Origin: Nemertoderma westbladi
Taxonomy: Eukaryota > Xenacoelomorpha > Nemertodermatida > Nemertodermatidae
Assembly: GCA_032718475.1 (NCBI GenBank)
Contig: JAUCBJ010003629.1
Span: 21,485 to 85,484 of the forward strand
DNA: 64,000 nt
Direction: 5' to 3'
A model generated the notes under the pieces. The model was given only the letters and a program-made list of their open reading frames with translations. It searched no databases and was not told the origin of the DNA. Made by a program: the position numbers and the translations under genes. Below, one piece after another: positions 30,686 to 38,663 of the stretch (the stretch's first letter is position 1; each line of letters opens with the position of its first letter).

Positions 30686-32173
30686 CTAATTCAGTTTTGA
30701 GGCAGGAGACAAATTATAATCTCCCGTCTCGATACGTGTCTCCTCTAATAACACGATATCTTGGACCGGTCGGTCCAAGGTGTGTAAACCATTAGTTTTA
30801 CACTTTTTTGGGTGCGGACACTTGCACCTAATTTTCACAGTGACTGTGCGCACTATGTTTTGCACGTCTGGGTGTGTGTGCAAGATCACTCCTGTCTCCC
30901 AATACTTTCTCTTGACAATGGGTTCGGTTATCAACACGTAATCTCCCCTTTGGAGACTCCGAACCGTTTTGTACCACTTTGTTCTGGTGGATATGGTGGG
31001 AAGATAGTATTCCCGCCAATATTCCCAGAATGTGTACGCCACTAACTGTGTTACTTTCCAGCTCTTACGACTATATAGGTCGGCACTAATGGGTTCTGAT
31101 GCCGGCACAAGAAATGCTGGACTCTGCATTAGCAAATGATTCGGCGTTAATGCAACACCGTCTGGCAACATAGCTATCGGCCTCGAGTTTAATGTATGCT
31201 CGATTTCAATGAAAGCTGTGACCAGTTCGTCGTCGGTAAGTTGTTTGTTCACAGGCAATGTTTTGGCAATGGCCTGCTTTACAGAGCGAACTAAACGCTC
31301 CCAACTTCCTCCTCTCCAAGGACTTTCTGGAGTATTAAATCTCCACTCTACTCGTTGCGGCAAAAGTGCTGCAGAAATTTCCTTATTCTGTGCTGCTTTA
31401 TGAGCCACGTTCAACTCGCTATTCCCTCCGACAAAGTTTGTACCCTTATCGGAGTAGAACGCCTTTACTAGTCCTCTCCTGGCCATAAATCTCTTTAAGG
31501 CCAGGAGCAGAGATTTAGTCGACATGTCTGCCACACGCTCGATGTGTATGGCTCTACTCGCCATACATGTCAGTAGCAGACCCCATCGCTTGTGGGTCAG
31601 CCGTCCACTCTTTGCTTCAATCGGACCAAAACAGTCCACCCCTGTGTTCATAAAGGGTGGGTCATATGCCTGTACTCTCGCTTCCGGGAGTTCAGCCATC
31701 TCCTGTTCCAATACTCTGGCGTTCACTCTCTTGCAAACCAGACAGGCGTCGTACATAGTGCCTACTGCCCTGCTTGGCTGCAATAGAATGAATCGCTGTC
31801 TCGCTGCCGACAAACAGTGTAACCTTCCCGCGTGATGCAACCTCTTATGTATATCCCATAGAATCGCTCTTTGCAATTCCATTGGGTGACTAGGGATTAT
31901 CACTGGGAACCGAAACTGTGAGTTTATGTCGACAGTCTGGATTCTCGATCTATGACAAATTAAACCCTTATGGATTAACGGACTCCATTTTCTAAGGGGT
32001 TTATAGAGAACTGGTCGTTGAGCCGATAATAGATGGAATTCTTTCGGGAAGGCACACATTTGATAATGTTTCAAATGCTTTAATTCCGCTTGATCAATCT
32101 CATCCTCTGTCAGAGGTTGTTTCAATTTCCGAATTCGCTCACTATTGGTGCTCAATGGTTCTCTCAAATGTTT
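30686..32173 (-). CDS. Integrase part of BEL element 2 Pol
   Basis: About 495 codons in the same frame as the RT/RNase H ORF, separated from it only by the TAG at 32174-32176. An H-H-C-C zinc-binding region is seen as LHHAGRLHCLS and CLVCKRV (near residues 105-150). The catalytic core shows GVDCFGP (first Asp), YSDKGTNFVG (second Asp) and GGSWERLV (Glu), a D,D-E integrase. Downstream is the DUF5641-like C-terminal domain common to BEL/Pao (FWEYWREYYLPTISTRTKW, LQRGDYVLI). It joins the cDNA to host DNA, in keeping with the 5-bp target duplications. The residues needed for catalysis all seem present. No ATG stands at the start, so it is probably made by reading through the TAG or by another route. 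Confidence 0.92.
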   Translation of the reverse strand, partial: KHLREPLSTNSERIRKLKQPLTEDEIDQAELKHLKHYQMCAFPKEFHLLSAQRPVLYKPLRKWSPLIHKGLICHRSRIQTVDINSQFRFPVIIPSHPMELQRAILWDIHKRLHHAGRLHCLSAARQRFILLQPSRAVGTMYDACLVCKRVNARVLEQEMAELPEARVQAYDPPFMNTGVDCFGPIEAKSGRLTHKRWGLLLTCMASRAIHIERVADMSTKSLLLALKRFMARRGLVKAFYSDKGTNFVGGNSELNVAHKAAQNKEISAALLPQRVEWRFNTPESPWRGGSWERLVRSVKQAIAKTLPVNKQLTDDELVTAFIEIEHTLNSRPIAMLPDGVALTPNHLLMQSPAFLVPASEPISADLYSRKSWKVTQLVAYTFWEYWREYYLPTISTRTKWYKTVRSLQRGDYVLITEPIVKRKYWETGVILHTHPDVQNIVRTVTVKIRCKCPHPKKCKTNGLHTLDRPVQDIVLLEETRIETGDYNLSPASKLN

Positions 32174-35167
32174 CTAATGTTTTAAACAAAGGTACGAAAC
32201 GTATCGGCTTAACCACGCAGTTCTTTTACAAATTGTCAGCCAAGAGGCAGACGAATTTAGTAATTTGTCATAAATACTGCATGACTCTAATGCCAGCGAC
32301 GGTTGTCCGCTAACTAATGGAAGTTTCGAATCCAAACCCGCAGGTTTGGAAACCAAAGGATCCATTATGTCGGTCATTTTCTGTCCGTCACTTACCAACT
32401 GTGACTCCGGTTTAGTCTGTAAGGGTGGTTTTATGTCATAACTTACCCTTCCTGACCTAGTAGTCACGTAAGTCTGTTGGTCTGACAGGTCTCCGGGCCG
32501 CTCCAATGACTCTTCAGGCCGCTCCAATGACTTAAGTTTGGCTTTAGACTTCGACTTAGAGACTTTCTCCACCTTGACTTCTGCATCTTCAGGCATCGGA
32601 TTGGTCACTATCTTTAGTCGCTCTGGCCAATGTTCCTGTGTCCTTGTTAGAAAATCAGGTCCATGCAACCAAAACTCCTGCGACTCTTCCCGACAGAATT
32701 CCGCCGGCATTGCACCTCTCGAAGTTATGTCGGCCGGGTTCAACACTCCCGGACAATGTCTCCATTGTTCCTTCGTCGAAAAATCAACGATCTGAGCGCG
32801 TCTATTGGCCACAAATGTCTTTAGTGCAATATTGTCGGCCGCAATGTATACTAACACCAAGGATGCGTCCGTCCAATAGAATAAGGTCAATGTCGTGTCT
32901 AACTCCTCTGTTATCTGCTTACTTACCTCGACTGAAACTACAGCCGCCTGTAACTCTGCACGAGGGACAGTCATGTATTTGACCGGCATTGTCTTTGATC
33001 TAGAAGTCACAAAGGCCGTCTCAAACTTGTCGTGACTTACCTCTCGGCGAAGGTAGGCTACCATACCAAAGCCGGTGTCACTTGCGTCACTGAATAGATG
33101 GAGTTCGAGATCAGCTGGGAATACCAGCTGATTCGGAAAGTAGGAACGGGGTACTTCTATATTTTTCAATAGATGCAACTCGGCTTCCCACTCCCTCCAC
33201 TGCTTTGCATGTATAGGAGATATTGGTTCGTCCCACTCTAAGTCGGACAACCAAATTTTCCTCATGCACGCTCGTGCCTGTAATATTACCGGACTGATAA
33301 AGTTCATCGGGTCAAATAGTCTACTTAAAGTCGATAAGCAAATTCTCTTTGTCAAAACTTTGTCTGGGCTACTGGGCTCAAATCTAACTCTTACCTGGAA
33401 CTTATCCGAGTTCGGATTCCAAGCGAGTCCCAGTACTCGCGCCATGGGGATTGGTTCTACCCCCAATTCTATGTCTCCGCTCCCGCGATCTTTTACCGGG
33501 AACGATTCTAATAGGGCCTCCGAATTAGTAGTGAACTTGGTCAGAGGAAATCCCCCTGTAGCCAAGCACTCTTGCAGGCCGTGAGCCACTTCTATGGCTT
33601 GTTCCGCTGTGTCCTTGGACACCAATCCGTCGTCCATATAGAAGTTTCTCAAGATGGACTCGATTACTTCTACTGGGTACTTACCAATCTGGGCTGTTGC
33701 CGTTTTCTTTAGAACGAACAGCGTGCCATTCGGACTATCGCGGGCGCCAAATATCCTAACGTACATTTGGTATGTAACCACTGGGCCGGATAAGTCTTCA
33801 TTCTCAAACCAGAGAAATCGAAGGCTATCCTGGTCTGCCTTACAGGCTCTTACCTGGTGGAACATCGCCTCGATGTCACAAGTAAATGCGAATCGCCGCT
33901 GTCTAAAACGCAACAGTATTCCAATCAAATAGTTATTCAGGTTGGGACCATCCATCAACTCTGAATTCAGGGACATACCTCTATAGACTGCTGCGCAGTC
34001 GTTGACTACTCGGACTTTGTCTGGCTTGTCAGGGTGAGTCACATAGTGGTGTGGAAGGTAATAAGTCTGGTCTGTCACTAAGTCAGGGTCCTCTACCTTC
34101 CCAGCAAATCCCTTGGCGAAATAGTTGTTGATCTGGGCGCAATACTTCTCCCTAATGTCCGGATTCTTCAACAACCGAGCCCTTACTCCGTTTAATCTTT
34201 TCAAGGCTAAGCTGTAGTTGTTCTCCAACTTAGGTGGTTGTCGACGCCACAACATTCCAACTTCAAAATGTCCAGTCGGTAGTAGACGTATGGTGTCTTC
34301 CATCATCTCCAACGACCGTTTTTCATCAGTAGACATGGCTAGGTCATATCCACCGGGTTCCATTGCGTCCCTATCCAGCCATTCGACAGTTCTGGCTCCT
34401 GTCTCGAGGTCCTGGCGTATCAATTCCTTCTGTAATTCCTCCTCACTGTATTGGAAAATGTCTAGGTCTCGATATTTAGCCACTTGACCCTCCACTATGT
34501 CTGTATAAGTCAAAACGTTAGTCAGATAAGTAGCGTGGGCCGCTGAACCAGACCCACGGGTCTGATAACAGTAGTCCTCGGGTTCACTATCTGTCCGGTC
34601 GTTGTGAAGCGGTTCCGACAACCTAACATTATCGGGAATCAACTCCTCGTCCGACTCGCTAAAGTCACTATAGTGGTCAATACAGGTTCTCCTAAACTCG
34701 TCTATGTCTGGTGGTTCTACTAACGGTGGTTGAGTTATAGGCTGTAATTCATCGTATCTGTCCATTGGCTTGTCGCCACCTGTAAACTCATAAGACATAG
34801 GTACTCGTGTATACCAACCTAGTATAGTCCTATGGGCATGTGGTCCATTGACATGCGGCTCAGCTGGTCTCGTTTCCCATATCTGGTGTGCGATCAGCTG
34901 TTCTGCACCAATCAACATAGAAACATTCCTATAACCTACCTGATGTCTCGGTATTCTGAGCTTGTCAAAATACTCCTGTGCTATGGGACTCATCGGCGGC
35001 ACCTTACCTAACTGCCTGCCGAATCCCTTCATAGCTAGACACTTACATCCGTCCAATGGCAAAGCTTTCCGTTCTTGTCGAGTGTGTTGGTCTCTCGGAA
35101 GTAGGGAATCTAGTTCTACCGAAATTCTGTGTCCCTTGAGGTCACCTACTCCGTGCATAGACTTCAA
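32174..35167 (-). CDS. Reverse transcriptase / RNase H of BEL element 2 Pol
   Basis: The open frame begins after a stop near 35222, overlaps the end of the Gag-like ORF by about 50 nt in the -1 frame, and has its first ATG at 35158. The N-terminus (GHRISVELDSLLPR, VSMLIGAEQLIAHQIWETRP, THRTILGWYT-like) matches the back half of the BEL protease region, while the DSG catalytic motif is absent. RT follows: PDKVRVVNDCAAVYRG, FAFTCDIEAMFHQV (motif A) and NFYMDDGLVS (YMDD, near residue 510). RNase H has LHLFSDASDTGFG (near 690), PRAELQAA and YWTDASLVL, giving the D-E-D residues. The text then runs QWRHCPGVLNPADITSRG into the linker before integrase. The frame ends at TAG 32174-32176. Confidence 0.93.
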   Translation of the reverse strand: MKSMHGVGDLKGHRISVELDSLLPRDQHTRQERKALPLDGCKCLAMKGFGRQLGKVPPMSPIAQEYFDKLRIPRHQVGYRNVSMLIGAEQLIAHQIWETRPAEPHVNGPHAHRTILGWYTRVPMSYEFTGGDKPMDRYDELQPITQPPLVEPPDIDEFRRTCIDHYSDFSESDEELIPDNVRLSEPLHNDRTDSEPEDYCYQTRGSGSAAHATYLTNVLTYTDIVEGQVAKYRDLDIFQYSEEELQKELIRQDLETGARTVEWLDRDAMEPGGYDLAMSTDEKRSLEMMEDTIRLLPTGHFEVGMLWRRQPPKLENNYSLALKRLNGVRARLLKNPDIREKYCAQINNYFAKGFAGKVEDPDLVTDQTYYLPHHYVTHPDKPDKVRVVNDCAAVYRGMSLNSELMDGPNLNNYLIGILLRFRQRRFAFTCDIEAMFHQVRACKADQDSLRFLWFENEDLSGPVVTYQMYVRIFGARDSPNGTLFVLKKTATAQIGKYPVEVIESILRNFYMDDGLVSKDTAEQAIEVAHGLQECLATGGFPLTKFTTNSEALLESFPVKDRGSGDIELGVEPIPMARVLGLAWNPNSDKFQVRVRFEPSSPDKVLTKRICLSTLSRLFDPMNFISPVILQARACMRKIWLSDLEWDEPISPIHAKQWREWEAELHLLKNIEVPRSYFPNQLVFPADLELHLFSDASDTGFGMVAYLRREVSHDKFETAFVTSRSKTMPVKYMTVPRAELQAAVVSVEVSKQITEELDTTLTLFYWTDASLVLVYIAADNIALKTFVANRRAQIVDFSTKEQWRHCPGVLNPADITSRGAMPAEFCREESQEFWLHGPDFLTRTQEHWPERLKIVTNPMPEDAEVKVEKVSKSKSKAKLKSLERPEESLERPGDLSDQQTYVTTRSGRVSYDIKPPLQTKPESQLVSDGQKMTDIMDPLVSKPAGLDSKLPLVSGQPSLALESCSIYDKLLNSSASWLTICKRTAWLSRYVSYLCLKH

Positions 35168-35169
35168 CT

Positions 35170-37239
35170 CTATTTGGATCTCCTCGGCGTCCTGGAAGGA
35201 CGCCGAGCTTGTCTCTCATATGATCCCTCTTCCGGTTTAACCCGGAAGTTCTCCGCCGAACTGGGTCGGCGCTCCGTCCGCGTATTCCAAACCCGCGGGT
35301 TCGGTTCGCCAAATACTCGGCCCGTCGGAGTTTCTTCTCTAAATTCTCCGTTGTCACGTTCGGTATACAGTGGTGCGGCGTTCCGATGACGTAGATCCTG
35401 GGCGATGGGTGAAGCACTAATACCAACTGGCGTGCGATATGTAGAGAACGGTTTAACGATCCGTGTACTCGTAATAGCTGGACCGGGTATAGGAATTCTG
35501 GTCGTCGTTGACTCGCGTATAGTCGGAGTTCTCGCTTCCTGTTCGGCCTTCTGCAGTGCGAACAGTTCTCGCAACTCTGTCCCCACACTCGCCCCACATT
35601 CTTCGAGCATTCGCATCCCCTTCTCGGCGATTTCGTTCGCCTTCCTAGTCCGTTCTTCGCTCTCTAAACTTAATCTCGCACTTTCCAACTGCGCCAGTTT
35701 ACGCTCTTCTTCTTCCCTCGCTCGTCTCGCTGCGCTCTCTTCTTCCACTCGCGCCTTTTCTTCATACAATGCGCGTCTTCTTTTCTCGATCTCGAGTTCG
35801 CGTTCCTTGCGTCCGCGTTCGAGTTGAAGCTCGCGCTCCTTCTGTTCACGATCGAGTTTCTTGCGCTCGCGTTCGGCTTGGAGTTCGCGTTTCTTCGCTT
35901 CCTGTTCGCGTTCGAGTTGGAGTTCGCGTTTCTTCGCTTCCCGTTCGCATTCAAGTTGGAGTTCGCGTTTCTTCGCTTCCCGTTCGCATTCGAGTTGGAG
36001 TTCGCGTTCTCTCTGTTCGCGTTCGAGTTCCTCGCGCTCGCGCTCGGCTTGGAGTTCACGTTCCCTTTGCTCGCGTTCCGCTCGCTCGCGCTTACTTATC
36101 TCTTCCAACTCTCGTAACTCTGCGTCCAACTTACGTGTGCGCTCCCGTTCCCGCTCGGCTTCCTTCCGTGCTTCCTGTGCACGCAAAACTTCCGCCTGCT
36201 GTTCGTCTAGTCGGCGTCTTCTCTCCTCCGCCGAGTTGTGAGAAACAAGGGATCTAGCACATATTACCTTACCTCGCGCGTGACTAACCTGGGAATCGCC
36301 GCTGTCTCTAGATGCGTCGTCGGGTGGAGTCAACGTCCTCTGTTGAATGTTCTCCGTCGTCGGTAGCACCTGGCCTGGTACCACCACTCCATTCTGCATC
36401 AGCCAGCTAGTAACTTCCCTCTGATAACGGCGCTCTTCCTTATCTTGGATCTCTTCTCGCTCCACTAACTCTCTCAACTCTGCGTCACTCACTTGAGTCG
36501 CCTGCGTTTGTGATGCCCATAGCAGCCAGTTCTCCGTCCTAACTCGTCGGAATCGCTCCGATAACTCGCGGTGCTCTAACAAGGCTGCTAAAACCCTGTC
36601 GTAAATCCTCGTTGCTACGTCGCTCGACTGAGACTCTACTGCCTTCTTCGCTAGGACTGCAAGCTCCTCTGTCTGCTTGAATAACGCTGAGTTATATCCT
36701 CTTCTAATCTCTACTAACTCTACCCTCCCGATGTTCGCTGAATCAGCTAACATCTTCCTTACCTTGTCCGCCGTCCGAGTTATATGTCCGGCATGCGCGC
36801 GAAGTTTCTTCTTTATCGCGATATCAAGTTCTCTCTCGCTCACCTGACTTACGCTCGGTGGACTTGAAGGATTATTTCGGGAACTACGGGTACTCCTAAC
36901 AGCCGTCGGGACCACGGCACTTACCATACCCACAGGTCTGGAAACCGGGCTCCGGGCTCTCGCTTCTGCTACACTACCCTCCCTATCACTCACCTCTGTC
37001 CGGGTTGCTGTGCAATCCTTCCTTACGGTAGCGGTAGGGGATCCTAATACTATTACCTGAGGCTGCTGTTCTTCCTCACTAGTCACTGTCTCGTCCTCCT
37101 GTTCACTTACGTCAGCGTCACTCGCTGCGTCGTCATAGTCGGCATTGTCATCAACAGTAATATTTACGCTATCGTCAGTCGGCGGTCCGGCCGCCGTCTC
37201 ATAGCTGTCCTCTAGTGCCTCTTTGTCTGAGACACTCAT
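35170..37239 (-). CDS. Gag-like charged coiled-coil ORF of element 2
   Basis: A 689-residue ORF from ATG (MSVSDKEALEDSYETA). Residues 1-110 are strongly acidic. About 130-290 is helical with RELVEREEIQDKEERRYQREV. About 325-560 is one long charged helix of E, R, K and L, including near-identical repeats of RELQLECEREAKK. The C-terminus is basic (RRPSRTPRRSK). It takes the gag position, after the leader and before pol, but lacks the DUF1759 core and the zinc knuckles that BEL Gag usually carries. Either those were deleted, with loss of the protease front half, or this element group has an altered Gag. Element 3 has the same general layout at its Gag start. Pol begins in the -1 frame before this ORF ends; I saw no classic slippery heptamer. 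Confidence 0.85.
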   Translation of the reverse strand: MSVSDKEALEDSYETAAGPPTDDSVNITVDDNADYDDAASDADVSEQEDETVTSEEEQQPQVIVLGSPTATVRKDCTATRTEVSDREGSVAEARARSPVSRPVGMVSAVVPTAVRSTRSSRNNPSSPPSVSQVSERELDIAIKKKLRAHAGHITRTADKVRKMLADSANIGRVELVEIRRGYNSALFKQTEELAVLAKKAVESQSSDVATRIYDRVLAALLEHRELSERFRRVRTENWLLWASQTQATQVSDAELRELVEREEIQDKEERRYQREVTSWLMQNGVVVPGQVLPTTENIQQRTLTPPDDASRDSGDSQVSHARGKVICARSLVSHNSAEERRRRLDEQQAEVLRAQEARKEAERERERTRKLDAELRELEEISKRERAEREQRERELQAEREREELEREQRERELQLECEREAKKRELQLECEREAKKRELQLEREQEAKKRELQAERERKKLDREQKERELQLERGRKERELEIEKRRRALYEEKARVEEESAARRAREEEERKLAQLESARLSLESEERTRKANEIAEKGMRMLEECGASVGTELRELFALQKAEQEARTPTIRESTTTRIPIPGPAITSTRIVKPFSTYRTPVGISASPIAQDLRHRNAAPLYTERDNGEFREETPTGRVFGEPNPRVWNTRTERRPSSAENFRVKPEEGSYERQARRPSRTPRRSK

Positions 37240-38663
37240 AGTCTAAATAATGTTTGCCTTCCGGCAAAATCTCGCAAAAGTTCGAGATATAATTATAATT
37301 TAACCGAAATACGGTCAAATTATTTGTCAAATAATCAGTTGGTCCAAATGTCAAATAAATTCGCAATGCAATATTGTGAATTTAATGGGGTATATAGTTA
37401 TAGCAAATACTAGCACAATATTTAAACAAAATATTATTGTATAGCTACTATATAGTATTAAATACCGGTATAGCACAAAATAACTCTGAATCTAATACAA
37501 AATATTCAAAATATACTTGCCACCCGAATATTTCTAATTTTATATATATAGCTCCAATCAACGTAATTTTAATTTCAAATATTATATGTATCCACTAGCG
37601 CGTGGCTACATCTTCGGGTTGCGACTCTCTCTAACTCTCTCTCTAACTTGAGCGATTCAAAAAACCATGGCCGGCTAAACCTAAATATCCTAACTAATAA
37701 ATTGAGTTCAGCTTCGCAGTTAAACAACCGGTAATTTTTTACTGCTTCCACAAACACAGTGGTGCCAACAGATCAACTAACCTTGTTTGCTGTGAGATTC
37801 CACGTCCGCGTCCAAAGATTCAGGCCCTTCGCTGATTGCAAACCGAACCCGCAGACCCACACGAACCCCAAACTCAGAAGTCCCGTCTTGCCATGTATCT
37901 CCAGATGGTATAAAATAACTAAGCGGTTACCTAACATACCGGTACAAAACTCTAGAATTTTACAAAATAATTTTGACCGAAAACTGAATTCTCGCAAACC
38001 TAGCTAAAATTTTCAAAAAACTTACTAATTACTGTTTGCCCTAAGGCCTAAGGAACTGCTGTATTCGCAATTAGCAAAACGCACTACCGTACATCCACTG
38101 TATGCAGCACAGTAAGTAAAACAGTACACCAACCTAACAGCCTAATGATACTGTGTGTGGTACGGCAAACAAATGTCCTTCTACCGTACGCAGTAACAGC
38201 AATCAGCCTAATGTACTACTGTACTATTGTACGCAGCCAGTGAATACAGTAATCTAAACTAACAACCTAATAGAATAAACTCAATGTCTTACTGTACGCT
38301 AGCCTATAGCCTACAGCAGACGATCACGTGCTCTAAACTTATTGCCTAATACTATAATACTACTATCAGCCTAAGAATACACTATTGACCGCTGCAAGCA
38401 ACAGCCAATATCGCGTACTACTGATACGAAGTATCAGTAATCTAAAGTAACAATAATCTAAGCTAACACAGCCTAAGAATACTCTATGTCTCACCGTACG
38501 CAGTACAGTACCTAATACAGTAATCTAATTCGTATTTACTGTACGCAGTACAGCAAAACAAAACGCGTATTACTGATACGAAGTATCAGTAATCTAAATT
38601 AACAGCCTAAGAATACTCTATTTACTGTACGCTACAGCCTACAGCAAACAAAGCGCGTATTAC
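37240..38663 (-). other. Hairpin-rich leader of element 2
   Basis: No coding signal. On the element strand the first bases after the LTR are GTAATACGCG, without TGG. Two perfect hairpins with 9-bp stems TACTGATAC and a GAA loop lie at 38419-38439 and 38571-38591. CTGTAC-GCA-GTACAG hairpins recur near 38495 and 38540. The region next to the LTR appears to be a set of diverged tandem copies of its first 100-150 bp. Confidence 0.7.

Larger units (their letters stand above)
24864..36941. repeat. Dispersed 18-bp palindrome family of element 2, eight copies
   Basis: Consensus CCAAACCCGCGGGTTTGG. Copies at 24864-24881, 27545-27562, 29139-29156 (perfect), 30244-30261, 32332-32349, 34548-34565, 35287-35304 and 36924-36941; half of the motif also occurs near 37843. 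The copy at 34548 reads CCAGACCCACGGGTCTGA, where paired changes keep the dyad. On the element strand the coding copies fall in all three frames, read as QTRGFG or QTRGSG, KPAGL or RPVGM, and NPRVW. I found none outside this element. Confidence 0.9.

Noticed and set aside
35165-35225. Programmed -1 frameshift site as an annotated feature
   Set aside because: No canonical slippery heptamer is visible in the overlap, and missing domains at the junction make a deletion scar equally likely.
35405-36257. Several plus-strand ORFs opposite the Gag coiled coil of element 2
   Set aside because: They are mirror frames of a highly repetitive Glu/Arg-rich coding region and show only serine/arginine/leucine low complexity.
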